Assembly: GCA_963784575.1 (NCBI GenBank)
Contig: CAWARU010000001.1
Coordinates: 2,852,001-2,916,000, forward strand
Length of the DNA stretch: 64,000 nucleotides
Direction of reading: 5' to 3'
Source: CAWARU01 sp963784575
GTDB taxonomy: Bacteria; Pseudomonadota; Gammaproteobacteria; UBA6186; Azoamicaceae
In this document: in pieces, positions 49,501-58,136 of the stretch
How the letters are laid out: the number at the start of each line of letters is the position of its first letter
How positions within the stretch are numbered: the stretch's first letter is position 1
Notes under the pieces: generated by a model
Seen by the model: the letters and a program-made list of their open reading frames with translations, nothing else
What the model was told of the DNA's origin: nothing
Databases searched by the model: none
Made by a program: the position numbers and the translations under genes

Positions 49501-52010
49501 ATGTAGGAAGTCATTTGATTTTTAAGTCCAAAGAAGTGTATCTTAATGCCAGGGGAAAAGCTGAAAATATTAGTATTTTGGGAACAGATGCAATTGTCCT
49601 CCAGGCAGAAACGATTGCAGATGAAGATATTCTCGTTAAAACCAAGACACTACTGATAAATGGCACTATGGATGCTGGTCGCGATGTACTTTTGGATACG
49701 GATCGCATTGCCTCCATGACATCCCCTGTAAAAGCAGTGGATACTATTATAGTAAAAACGAAAGAATCTTTTGAAGATGCTTTACAGAGTCCATTTAAAG
49801 CAAAGACTGTTGAACTTCATTTACCGTCTTGTCCTAAATTCCCTGCAGAATACCCGAGTTCACTTGCTATTTATCTTTCATCTCAGGCAAAAGAGATCCG
49901 CTTGCATCAAGATTTTACCGTTTTTGGTAATTTCACCATACATGCTCCACATTTGCCTCTTTATCTTCAGAATATCATCACCGCAACTGGTAACTTACAT
50001 TGTACTCTGTTAGCGCTTGATATACTTCGCGGTGCTTTAGTTGCAGGTATGGATTGCTCTGTTGATTGCCAAGGTCCTATTCAGGTTGGTCATCATGTCG
50101 ATACGCCTACCGCTATTATTTCAGGTGGTAAGACTTCTTTTTCCGGTACTCAAGTTCAATTTTTGGGCACTGATGTTCAAGCCAAGCAAGGTTTACGTCT
50201 CGAGGGCAGTCAATCAGTAGAAGTATTCTACTGCGAACTTCGCATTGAAGGTGAAACGATAGTTCTTAGCCCAAAATTTGAACAGAAGAAAAAACTGACG
50301 CCTACTGAAATTGAAGAAATAATGTCAAAACAACAAGAAGAATACGACCGTCAAATAGAAGAATGGAATAAGCAATGTAAAAAGAAGAAACGTAAAATGA
50401 TCTTCAAATCGGTGATAGCCATTGGGGTAGGAGCTGGCCTTGCAGCTTTTCTGGGTCCACAGATGTTGACATTGCTAACAAATCTTGGTGGATTAAGTGC
50501 TACTGCAATGGAAGCTGGCGTGGGAGTTTTGCAAGGGATGGTAAGTGGTGGCGTTAGTGCAGCAATTACGAAGCAAAAGGTGTTGAAGGCTGCAATTGAA
50601 GGTGGCGCATTTGCTGGTTTAGGCCAAATGTTGGACGGAATCAAGTTAATACAGAAGATGTCCTCTGTTGTTGCAAGAGAAGCAACAAAAGCAGCAATCA
50701 CCACCACTATTAACACAGGAATGAATGGGGGACCGTTGCTTACTAATCTTGCTGTAGGGGTGGGTTCCTCTGCTTTAGGCACAGCACTGGTTGGTGCACC
50801 AAATACTGGAGTTTTATCTCATGAACATATTATGGTGGAAACGTTGAGAAATGTAACCAGAGCTGGCGCCACTGCAGCTGTTAGTCGGGCTGTAAGAGGT
50901 AAAAAAGCCAGTACCCCTCTAACGGCAAGCTTATTAGGATCGGCTTTAAGTACAGTGGCTTCCCGCTATGCAGGAAAATTGAGCAGAACATTATTAACAC
51001 CACAAAAAAGTGATGAAGAAAATAAAAATCACAAAGAAATGCAAGATGTTCCCAGAGAGGAGGTGGGAGGTGCCCCAGTTGATAAAACGAGCAAGGGCTA
51101 TCCACTGTTATTTGCTTATAGAAGACGAAGAAGCTCCATTAAAAATATAGAATTAGAAAAAAGATCGGATTCGGAATCAATAGGAAAAATAAAAAAAGAA
51201 TCAGGTGATAAAAGCACTAAAAGAGGTGAGCCCATCTATAAAGCTAAAGGTGTAAAGGTAAGTAAGGGGCTCACCAAAAATGTCAAAGTTATAAACAAAG
51301 ATACGGAGCGCCATACTTTTTCTGAATCAGCATCTAAAAGAAAATTTGAAGCTATGAAAAAGACATGGCAGGCAGATTTCAAGGTAAAAACCAAGGTGAT
51401 TAAGGAGGGGGTAGGAGCCGAAGTACGCCTATACCAAAAAGAGATTGTACCTGGTGTCAATTCAGACGTCAGAGATTATGCTGAGGCAGGCAGATCAAGT
51501 GAACGCTCATTAGAGCCCGGAAAAATAGTAGAGAAACATGAATTTTATGCAGGTATAGGGAGACAATTATTGACCGCTGAACGTGATTCACCATTGGGTT
51601 CTACTCATGCCGTTGTCAATGCACAAACTGCAACTATCAGTGGAACTGCAGTGGCAGATGCATCTGCTGATCACAAATTTAATTTTGAGTTAACAGGGGA
51701 TGCCGGATTTTCTGCGGCAAGCGGAACTGTAGCACATAAAACTCCTGTCTTTGCCATAGGTGATAAGGCAGTGCAATGTGAAATGCGCCTTGAAGTTCAC
51801 GCCTTGGGTGCCAGGGGAACAGCAGGAGTTGGTATTAAAGGCTATAAAACGAAATTTGCAGGTCAATTATATTTTCAGGCAGGCTTAGTAGCAGGGCCAG
51901 CGGGAGGAATAGTTCGAACAACTTGTCGTATAGATGATATATCTGAAATGGTAAATCCTGAGGATAGCCCGATTGTCGTCCCATTACCATCGATTTTTTC
52001 TAATCAGTAA
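46410..52010 (+). CDS. Giant OTU protease / beta-helix / DUF637-like protein
   Basis: A 1866-residue protein with a GGAGG site 5 nt before its ATG. Residues 80-310 look like an OTU cysteine protease: YFIPADGDCGYHALG with the catalytic Cys at 89, and NKNHYTRL with a His at 303, separated by a long helical insertion. About 530-1290 is a run of short strands with N/G turns, like the beta-helix of filamentous haemagglutinins. A charged helix (1300-1330) leads to an Ala/Gly hydrophobic region (about 1333-1440) resembling DUF637 of CdiA-type proteins. The C-terminus is polar and unassigned. There is no signal peptide or TPS domain, so two-partner secretion is not expected. It may be an injected effector that cuts host ubiquitin chains; that is inference. 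Confidence 0.85.
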   Translation: MPGAFDILEYRKELEKNNRIRKAIKKEHSKSKTEMQVDPLATSPKVSSNPNIPVPHSDKLLYSNVSVWINFCRKRLSFYEYFIPADGDCGYHALGISRAKAVTQLLEHMEDDEVRTFVASEIEAAVFEGNISDLLRAVLGKSSQGQALFQTIEQYYQEYCKLGPLLSKIKQDLLHAGRQREELRGLTAEQLITILEGSNKLLLQNKMEELEGLRKKIKDYATSREVFSSYVRFYIAIPGQWLVYLPSIGGQQQHSSVDAIAKINKFNINILEELEKNRPLILRHEGIFDRNYPTVYIRFNKNHYTRLETKQNLKIFPVVTTAFELLQSYSEPDLYKKEQIERNNCLSLFFDKMEMCDLDLSKTLLQEFTLIIDAIYQDKFQINEQLVQTKKLNELTMLCQKIHKDFAEGKALIDDVLDIESKLTFYQESVKKVYRLLFCFMSKKTDVEKKSIHQLLQNKSTHAELFQQILKETQFKGKNALSPQIIFETKRFRFEANHQAYNAFYIIAFIDSFGKKELIYQGRHIASPECEGKLPFPKEFHINLTKEGAIQIGKFHNLNNIIFNLDHHDIQFFNNLNFAGSLEILSAKDCYVTGNITTIGSLKFQGEKFFLDKEKEIRTQSFDWGASLKSHSFVNRGLVHCEKFSSIKTQIFDNRGGRIKAESATFEILKDGHNDEGLIFVDITLDIRLSGSFRNSQGGLLSKNGNITIMEMNASDKTSLVNGRGGIIVAENGHIHGKLTRIQNLDGGSFEASSIGFHTNGNGTYGFVNDGSIRTRVGCNFHGDLLHRKGSIFNASGQLLFDSKKLCLLAPAHSGGAIYTSELEYFDYSDDVLYAVETCRLVFKTARIFSPYGVLGHKISMKGFLEIIVVGGTDSLANHTVIQAAGIKVITPWSIPEPYAFHNHGTLISIKDDIILQGKGLLGTLNGNGIHSARDVIINGQNCTSTASIHARRDTKIDVTQDAYIAHTITSVIDTSIAASVATLSGYLQSGRHNIVSGDRTVTFLDTAYSVSGEDMRISAGSSITSNGPLNVGSHLIFKSKEVYLNARGKAENISILGTDAIVLQAETIADEDILVKTKTLLINGTMDAGRDVLLDTDRIASMTSPVKAVDTIIVKTKESFEDALQSPFKAKTVELHLPSCPKFPAEYPSSLAIYLSSQAKEIRLHQDFTVFGNFTIHAPHLPLYLQNIITATGNLHCTLLALDILRGALVAGMDCSVDCQGPIQVGHHVDTPTAIISGGKTSFSGTQVQFLGTDVQAKQGLRLEGSQSVEVFYCELRIEGETIVLSPKFEQKKKLTPTEIEEIMSKQQEEYDRQIEEWNKQCKKKKRKMIFKSVIAIGVGAGLAAFLGPQMLTLLTNLGGLSATAMEAGVGVLQGMVSGGVSAAITKQKVLKAAIEGGAFAGLGQMLDGIKLIQKMSSVVAREATKAAITTTINTGMNGGPLLTNLAVGVGSSALGTALVGAPNTGVLSHEHIMVETLRNVTRAGATAAVSRAVRGKKASTPLTASLLGSALSTVASRYAGKLSRTLLTPQKSDEENKNHKEMQDVPREEVGGAPVDKTSKGYPLLFAYRRRRSSIKNIELEKRSDSESIGKIKKESGDKSTKRGEPIYKAKGVKVSKGLTKNVKVINKDTERHTFSESASKRKFEAMKKTWQADFKVKTKVIKEGVGAEVRLYQKEIVPGVNSDVRDYAEAGRSSERSLEPGKIVEKHEFYAGIGRQLLTAERDSPLGSTHAVVNAQTATISGTAVADASADHKFNFELTGDAGFSAASGTVAHKTPVFAIGDKAVQCEMRLEVHALGARGTAGVGIKGYKTKFAGQLYFQAGLVAGPAGGIVRTTCRIDDISEMVNPEDSPIVVPLPSIFSNQ

Positions 52011-52197
52011 TTAACAAATAGATCAGGTCGTCATTCCAATAATATGCTGCGTGACTTGTGCGCGACTCGGTGCATCAGTTTTTAGTTAATTTAGCGTTTG
52101 CCTACCTATTTATGTTAAAAAGAATCCTCTTCTCCTCTTGCATCTACTACCAATGATGTATGCTCAAGATCGGCACATAAATAAGGGTGATGAAATT

Positions 52198-53934
52198 TTA
52201 AACTTTCTCGTATTCTACAGCCAGATCTTTGCCACTAAAGGCAACACCAATTTTTATATAATTTTTAATAAAACTTTCTGCAAAGATAGTATTGTATTGC
52301 TTAATATTGATCTGATTCAAAGCTTTTTTGGCAGCATCACGCAATGTTTTGGGATGAGTCTCATTTGAATTAGAAACGATAGATTTGACCTCAATGATGA
52401 ACCCAAGCAAATCTTTATTCTTTGGTATGATGGCGATATCGAATCGACCATAGCCACTTTCTTTGTTGGAAGAAAGCTGATACTTATGTGGATCAATTCC
52501 TGCAATCAGCCCTAACATAAAACCATGAAAAAATCGTTCAGGCTCCTGACCTTTTATATCAAAAACACTAAACGATTGTAATAAAATTCTTTGTAAATGA
52601 TAAGCGAAATCTTCTAAATTTCCCAATAATAAGTTATCAATAAATCGATTAAAAACGGAGGGGCTATCAACCCCAGATAACCAACGAGTAATTAAACTCT
52701 TATAGAGATCTTTTACTTCCTTATTTGGGATTTGAACTTCACAAATAGCACCCTGACTTTTTCTCTCTATTACTCTTGCTTTGAGATAACCAGACATTAA
52801 TAGTAATGACCATATAGCAGAATCATTATTGATAAGATTATTAAAGGTAATATGTTCATCTACAAAAATTTGAGTAGATTGACCTTGCAATAAAAGCTCA
52901 AACTGTGCTTTAAATTCATTACTAGATTTTAATAATAATTCTTTGATGAGGACATTATCACTGATGTTCACCCAATATGAATCTAATTTTCCATGCGTCT
53001 TGATATAATTAACAATAGACCAAGGGTTATAAATGATCGTATTGCCTGCTTGATATCCATTGTACCAATCTTTAACCATGGACAAATTTTGGTATAGATT
53101 CGATTTTTTGAGTAAAGTTTCTACCTCTTTATCTGTAAAACCAAAATATTCTTCATAATCTGAAGTTAATAATGAAAAAACAGATAAATTGTTGAGTCCA
53201 GAAAAAATGCTTTCTTTGGATACACGTAAAATACCTGTTAAAATTGCTTTCTCTAAATATGGATTATCTTTAAGCCCTGCGCTCAAAAATTCCCGCATTA
53301 GGGTTACCATTTTATCATAATAATTTTTAAGATATGCGGTTTGGATAGGAGTGTCATATTCATCGATTAAAACATAAGGTCTTTCTGCATAACAGCGGGA
53401 TAAATAGAATGTTAAATTCTTCAAAGCATTTTTGATTAAACTATCAGGGGCCTTTCTGTCTAGAATTAATTCATAGTCTCTCTTATCACGATCAGAAAGC
53501 GGAGAGCTTTCTGATAGTGCAATATTTTCATGCTCTGAATAAACCTGGCGAATTAATTCTAAGAGATCAAGAAAGGCATCTTCGAAATTATCGCTCTTAA
53601 TATCTTTAAACGTTAGAGAAATAACAGGATATTTTCCTTGATATCTTGAGACATATTGCGGGTATTTGGAAATTTCTAAGTTTTTAAATAAGTCGTAGGT
53701 GGGTTTATTATCCAAAGAAGCTGAAAAAAAATGCTGCAACATAGACATATTTAAAGTTTTGCCAAAGCGTCTGGGACGCACAATTAAGCGCACTTCACTA
53801 GCGTCATCTAATATTGCTTTTATGAACAATGATTTGTCGACAAATAAATAAGGATTTCCTGCTGAGTCCCTGTACTCAATTAATTTTCGAAAATCGCTGA
53901 CACCAATGGGAGGTTGCACTACAAAAAGTCTCAA
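52198..53934 (-). CDS. AAA-ATPase-like protein with PD-(D/E)XK nuclease domain
   Basis: A 578-residue protein of the AAA-ATPase-like / PDDEXK_9 family. The N-terminus has FRKLIEYRDSAGNPYLFVDKSLFI and the modified Walker A RPRRFGKTLNMSML; Walker B is YVLIDEYDTPIQTAY. The C-terminal nuclease-like core is GYGRFDIAIIPK and GFIIEVKS. This family is often amplified in intracellular and host-associated bacteria; its function is not established. It converges on the giant gene with about 190 bp between. Confidence 0.92.
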   Translation of the reverse strand: MRLFVVQPPIGVSDFRKLIEYRDSAGNPYLFVDKSLFIKAILDDASEVRLIVRPRRFGKTLNMSMLQHFFSASLDNKPTYDLFKNLEISKYPQYVSRYQGKYPVISLTFKDIKSDNFEDAFLDLLELIRQVYSEHENIALSESSPLSDRDKRDYELILDRKAPDSLIKNALKNLTFYLSRCYAERPYVLIDEYDTPIQTAYLKNYYDKMVTLMREFLSAGLKDNPYLEKAILTGILRVSKESIFSGLNNLSVFSLLTSDYEEYFGFTDKEVETLLKKSNLYQNLSMVKDWYNGYQAGNTIIYNPWSIVNYIKTHGKLDSYWVNISDNVLIKELLLKSSNEFKAQFELLLQGQSTQIFVDEHITFNNLINNDSAIWSLLLMSGYLKARVIERKSQGAICEVQIPNKEVKDLYKSLITRWLSGVDSPSVFNRFIDNLLLGNLEDFAYHLQRILLQSFSVFDIKGQEPERFFHGFMLGLIAGIDPHKYQLSSNKESGYGRFDIAIIPKNKDLLGFIIEVKSIVSNSNETHPKTLRDAAKKALNQINIKQYNTIFAESFIKNYIKIGVAFSGKDLAVEYEKV

Positions 53935-54134
53935 ACTTTAAATTTTTATTATGAGGTATTGAAATAAATAAGTCAATTAACTTAATCTTGAAGCTAAGAG
54001 AACACTCCAGCAATCTGACACCGTTTTTTAGAACCCTAAAAAAAACCAGGGGATAAAAAAATAAATAAGGTAATTATAATAGGGATAAAAGGAATTAGAG
54101 CGTCGTATCCCTTCGTGATGAGGATACGAGAACC

Positions 54135-54243
54135 TTTTATAAAAACTGGCTTTTATTCTTACTATAAGCTAGGGTAATTTTAGTGAATATGTAATAAAAC
54201 GACTCGAGAGATTTTATAAAAACTGGCTTTTATTCCTCCTATA
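54135..54243 (+). repeat. Duplicated leader upstream of alcohol dehydrogenase
   Basis: The 24-nt string starting ttttataaaaactggc occurs at 54135-54158 and 54212-54235, each followed by a similar tail (actataagctaggg; cctataagtaggg). The spacing is 77 bp. The second copy merges into the leader of the adh gene. Upstream, an 8-bp stem tcgtatcc/ggatacga lies at 54103-54129. This may mark an integration or duplication boundary. Confidence 0.6.
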
Positions 54244-54260
54244 AGTAGGGAATTGGTACA

Positions 54261-55289
54261 ATGGCAAAAACAATGAAAGCGGCGGTGGTGCACGAATTCG
54301 GCGCGCCGCTGAAGATCGAAGAAGTCCCCATCCCCACACCGGGCTACGGCGAGGTTCTGATCAGAGTGATCGCGACTGGGGTATGCCATACCGACCTCCA
54401 TTCGGCCCAGGGCGATTGGCCTGCCAAGCCATCGCTCCCATTTATCCCCGGGCATGAAGGTGCGGGGATCGTCGCGGCGGTTGGTCCGGGCGTTACTCGT
54501 TTGAAGGAGGGTGATCCGGTCGGGGTGGCCTGGCTGCACGATGCTTGCGGCTGGTGCGAGTACTGCCGAACCGGATGGGACGCTCTTTGTCTCGCCCAAC
54601 GCAACAGCGGCTACGCCGTCAACGGCAGCTTTGCCGAATATGTGATTGGATGTGCCGCCTATGTCGGGCGGTTGCCCAATAATCCCGACTTCGCAGCTAT
54701 GGCGCCGATGCTCTGTGCCGGAGTCACCACGTACAAGGGCATCAAGGAAACCGAAGCAAAGCCTGGAGAGTGGATCGTCATCTCCGGCGTCGGCGGACTG
54801 GGGCAGCTCGGCATTGAATATGCCAAGGCCATGGGCTTGCATGTGGTTGCAGTGGATGTATCGGAGCCCAAGCTGGCGCTTGCACGTGCGTCGGGAGCCG
54901 ATATGGCGGTGAACGCGAAGTCGCCGGATGCAGTGGAGCAGATCATCAAACAAACCAATGGGGGCGCGCATGGCGTTCTGGTAACGGCCCCGTCGCCAGC
55001 GGCTTTTGGTCAGGCGATCCACATGGTGCGGCGCAAGGGCACGGTCGTACTCATCGGCCTGCCACCGGCCGAATTTCTGATGCCCATTATCCCAGTGGTC
55101 CTGGGTCGAATCACAATCCGTGGATCGATCGTGGGTGGCCGTCAAGATCTCGAGGAAGCCCTCCAATTCGCCGCGGAAGGGAAGGTCCATTCTCACTATC
55201 ACGAGATGAAGCTTGAGGACATCAACCAGGTGTTCAGCAAGATGAAGGCCGGTACGCTTGATGGGCGGATGGTTATTACTTCATTTTGA
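54261..55289 (+). CDS. Zinc-dependent alcohol dehydrogenase, probably transferred
   Basis: A 342-residue medium-chain dehydrogenase of the AdhP type. Catalytic zinc ligands are in GVCHTDLHS, GHEGAG and LCAGVTTYKG; the structural zinc site has four Cys (CGWCEYCRTGWDALC); the NAD-binding GVGGLGQLG is at about 174-182. It oxidises primary alcohols or reduces aldehydes. The gene is visibly G+C-rich, with C/G at most third positions, in contrast to the AT-rich genes around it. It is intact. Horizontal transfer from a high-G+C proteobacterium is likely. Confidence 0.95.
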   Translation: MAKTMKAAVVHEFGAPLKIEEVPIPTPGYGEVLIRVIATGVCHTDLHSAQGDWPAKPSLPFIPGHEGAGIVAAVGPGVTRLKEGDPVGVAWLHDACGWCEYCRTGWDALCLAQRNSGYAVNGSFAEYVIGCAAYVGRLPNNPDFAAMAPMLCAGVTTYKGIKETEAKPGEWIVISGVGGLGQLGIEYAKAMGLHVVAVDVSEPKLALARASGADMAVNAKSPDAVEQIIKQTNGGAHGVLVTAPSPAAFGQAIHMVRRKGTVVLIGLPPAEFLMPIIPVVLGRITIRGSIVGGRQDLEEALQFAAEGKVHSHYHEMKLEDINQVFSKMKAGTLDGRMVITSF

Positions 55290-55349
55290 GGGTGGCTTCG
55301 CGTGGCGACCCCAAGCATCGTCGTGCGAATCTGTGGCCAGCCGCTTATG

Positions 55350-55868
55350 TCACCTAAGACGAGTGGAGATGATCCCGATGGCAATGGCCCATGAATTACG
55401 GATAGCAATCATAAGTAGTAATAGCATACTGACAGCGACTAAGGTGAGACCAAGTTGAGTGTCATGGAACAACAGGCTTCCACCCAATACAAGGAGCCCG
55501 TATGACGCAAATGGAAAAACGGCATATGGGAACCGATCACTCCAATCCAAGTAACTCTTCTTGTCGCCTTGAATTAAACTAATTATCGAATAAACTAAGC
55601 CGACGATACCCATGAGGCAAATGCAAAGAGTGGCCGTGAACAGAATATGATTCGGGAAGGTCAGAAGTGCAGCAACAATTAGTACGGAAGCAAAATAGAC
55701 AACAGTTGGTGTAAGGTACACACGAATCTTAGCGGGGTCTACTTCTTCCTGCACTCGCGTAGCGATGAGAGTGATTGTGACAAACAACAAACCGATCAAG
55801 GTTGCTGCAGCCCCAGACGTGATTATATAAAAATTCGTCCATTGCTTAAGTAGTAGCTCTAGTTCACT
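55350..55868 (-). CDS. Hypothetical multi-pass membrane protein
   Basis: An integral membrane protein of unknown function. Starting at MSELELLLKQW (55868) gives about 172 residues and four or five hydrophobic segments (for example FYIITSGAAATLIGLLFVTITLIA and YGLLVLGGSLLF). In-frame ATGs up to 55970 would add a soluble N-terminus with no clear ribosome site. The C-terminus ends close to the adh gene (convergent). No family recognised. Confidence 0.65.
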   Translation of the reverse strand, partial: SELELLLKQWTNFYIITSGAAATLIGLLFVTITLIATRVQEEVDPAKIRVYLTPTVVYFASVLIVAALLTFPNHILFTATLCICLMGIVGLVYSIISLIQGDKKSYLDWSDRFPYAVFPFASYGLLVLGGSLLFHDTQLGLTLVAVSMLLLLMIAIRNSWAIAIGIISTRLR

Positions 55869-55970
55869 CATAAGGTTTTTTAAATAGGTAATTCCAAAAA
55901 ATTCGACCATTTTTTTCGTGAATTTTCCGAGTTGTATACATGAAAGCCCCTTGAAAAAAATTACCATCAA

Positions 55971-56312
55971 TGTAAAATTGTTTAATTTTAGTTTAGCAGC
56001 GCAAGGCAGCGCGTCAAAGCAATAAAATTACAAACTTCGATTAATGTGAAAATAGAAAAGCAAAAATTGCTGTGTTAGAGCAAAAATTGCTGCAAACATT
56101 CTAATTTAGAAGAAATCAGAGAGACATCCACACATATTCATATATGGATACGGATGTGCTGATAGGTCAGACTTAGCTTTTTCAATTTATTAACTGGCGC
56201 AAATAAAAATAATTCTCTAGATATAAATTATACTTTCCAGTATCAACAATCGGTATTTTCAACTTTACAAGCTCTTTAGAAAACTAAGGTATGATAGTGA
56301 TTCAAAAAATAG
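55971..56312. other. AT-rich intergenic region
   Basis: No gene seen. Contains two copies of agcaaaaattgctg at 56059-56072 and 56079-56092 (20-bp offset), each an imperfect inverted repeat (agcaa/ttgct). It precedes the znuC remnant. Confidence 0.35.
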
Positions 56313-56789
56313 CTTCTCTCAAAATCAAAAAAGTCAGAAATACAAAATATTTTAGGAATAGTTGAAGCCCTTCCCTATGCAGATAGGCCATTTAAACAAC
56401 TATCGGGTGGAGAAAAGCAACGCATTTATCTTGCAGAAGCTTTGCTTGGTAGGCCTAGTATTTTATTGTTGGACGAACCGCTTTCAAATTTGGATCCTAA
56501 ATACCAGGATATATTTATAGTTTTGCTAAATGAAATCCAACGAAATTTAAATGTCACCATTCTCTTTACAGCACACGATCCTAATCCCCTGCTTCATATT
56601 ATGAATCGAGTACTATTTGTCGCCAATGGTAAGGCGGCTATTGGAAGTATCGACGAAATCATTACTAGTGAAAGATTAAGTAGTATGTATGGAACTCCAA
56701 TTGAAGTGGTTCGATTTAAGAATAAGATATTTGTCCTGAGTGAAACTCAAGAAAGCATTCTTGGCGAGGTGCGTCACCACCATGATTAA
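56313..56789 (+). pseudogene. ABC-transporter ATPase fragment, ZnuC-like, 5' truncated
   Basis: The open frame begins at a stop codon, not a start, and reads through ILGIVEALPYADRPFKQ, the ABC signature LSGGEKQRIYLAEALLG, Walker B SILLLDEPLSNLDP, and the H-loop TILFTAHDPNP to a normal-looking C-terminus. The Walker A half is missing. Family features match ATPases of zinc/manganese ABC importers. The stop overlaps the next fragment's ATG by 8 nt, as in intact znuC-znuB pairs. Confidence 0.85.
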
Positions 56790-57071
56790 TTTTATTTCAG
56801 GATTATTCGGATACGAATTTATGAGCCATGCTTTTATAGCTGGCACGGTTGCAGCTATTCTAGCAGGTATGGTTGGATACTTAGTTATTATTCGTAATTT
56901 ATCTTTTGCGGCGCATGCTCTCGGTCACATTGGTTTTGCTGGGGCAAGTGGTGCATTACTTGTTGGGTTGTCGCCTATCACTGGTCAATTGCTGTTAACC
57001 CTATTTGCAGCGTTAGGAATGGAGCATTGGGCGATCGCATTAGTAAGAATGACATGATTATTGAAATTTAA
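56782..57071 (+). pseudogene. ABC-3 family permease fragment, ZnuB-like
   Basis: Starts normally (MINFISGLFGYEFMSHAFIAG) and continues with AGMVGYLVIIRNLSFAAHALGHIGFAGASG, typical of ABC-3 permeases. After LLTLFAALGM the frame breaks; adding one G to the GG at about 57021 restores GALGDRISKNDMIIEI before a stop at 57071. Only about 100 of the expected 260 residues remain, so it is a dead remnant. Confidence 0.85.
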
Positions 57072-57297
57072 CTGATATTGATCCCAACTATTTTACCTAT
57101 TCCATAGGTCGCGAGGGCGGCCAAGATGTAATTGATCTCTAAAAAATAGCAAATCAATCCCCGGGAACAAGTATAGTTTAAAAAATAAAGTAGGTGTTAA
57201 CTATAAAAAATAGTCTATCTTTTAAAATGAATAGCAAACTTTTGCGAATATATAATTTAATGTGCAAGTACAATTAACTGGTGAGGAGAGAATATTT

Positions 57298-57756
57298 ATG
57301 ACTTTGAACAAAAATATAATCGAAGGAGAATGGCACCAAATCAAAGGTGAGATAGAACAACAGTGGGGCAAGTTAACCAAAAATGATATTGCAAAAATAC
57401 ATGGTTCCCTGGAAGCCCTTGCTGGAGCTCTCGAAAAAGAATATGGCTACAATAAAGAACGAGCCCACAAAGAAATTGATGAATTTTTGAAGAAACATCA
57501 TTTAACAGAAGAGCAGCTGAACAAAGATGCTTTGAAAAATAAATGGGATCAATTGAAAAGTAAAGTTAAACATCAATGGGCAGATTTGACAACTGACGAA
57601 ATTGAAAAAATTCATGGTTCCTTTGATAAGCTTTCTTCAGCACTAGAAGAAACATATCGCTACAATCAAAAGCAAGCTCACAAAGAAATTAATGAGTTTA
57701 TGAAGAAACTGCACATAGCAGAAAAGAAACTAGGCCAAAAAACAAAGAAGTTCTAG
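57298..57756 (+). CDS. Tandem CsbD-domain stress protein
   Basis: A 152-residue protein made of two CsbD-like units (about 6-65 and 77-136), each with the pattern W-x-Q-x-K, QW-x-LT-x-x-x-I-x-KIHGS, and YNK/QxxAHKEI. CsbD proteins are small stress-induced proteins of unclear role; most have one domain. A GAGGAG site lies 9 nt before ATG. It has its own terminator. Confidence 0.88.
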   Translation: MTLNKNIIEGEWHQIKGEIEQQWGKLTKNDIAKIHGSLEALAGALEKEYGYNKERAHKEIDEFLKKHHLTEEQLNKDALKNKWDQLKSKVKHQWADLTTDEIEKIHGSFDKLSSALEETYRYNQKQAHKEINEFMKKLHIAEKKLGQKTKKF

Positions 57757-57776
57757 TCCTTTATAATTCTTGAGAC

Positions 57777-57825
57777 AAAGACTGTGCTAGTGAAAGTACC
57801 AGTTACCAGCACAGTCTTTTCTTCT
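57777..57825 (+). terminator. Intrinsic terminator after the CsbD gene
   Basis: Perfect 12-bp stem AAAGACTGTGCT / AGCACAGTCTTT (57777-57788, 57808-57819) followed by a T-rich tail (tcttctttt). Located 21 nt after the stop. Confidence 0.88.
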
Positions 57826-58136
57826 TTTAAAGTTAATAGTAAATTAACAGCTTAAAATTAATTAAAAATGAAAAGTGCATGCGTTCAAAATAAACAAAAT
57901 TTTAATTTCTATTACTATACTCAAAATAAGACTACCAGAAATAATAGGACAAATACAAAGAAAAACTTTTCTCAAGGTCATTTTCGCATTTCACAAGAGA
58001 GCATCAGCAGGCTTTGAGAAACTGGGGTGTATAAACAACGTTTGGACGAGGAACTTAAAACTCAAAAAAGAATTTTTATTACAGATTTTCTAACTATCTT
58101 AGGTATTTGAAATAGAAACTTATGAGGGGACCATCT
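57826..58136. other. Intergenic region between CsbD and SDR genes
   Basis: No complete gene. A short open segment near 58020-58100 (ETGVYKQRLDEELKTQKRIF) may be decayed coding DNA but matches nothing I know. Confidence 0.3.

Noticed and set aside
46410..52010. Reading the giant gene as a contact-dependent inhibition (CdiA) toxin
   Set aside because: No signal peptide, no TPS secretion domain, no CdiB partner and no small immunity gene follows.
54180..55202. A 340-codon open frame antisense to the alcohol dehydrogenase
   Set aside because: It is the shadow of a G+C-rich gene; the sense strand has complete zinc and NAD motifs, the antisense product has no recognisable domain.
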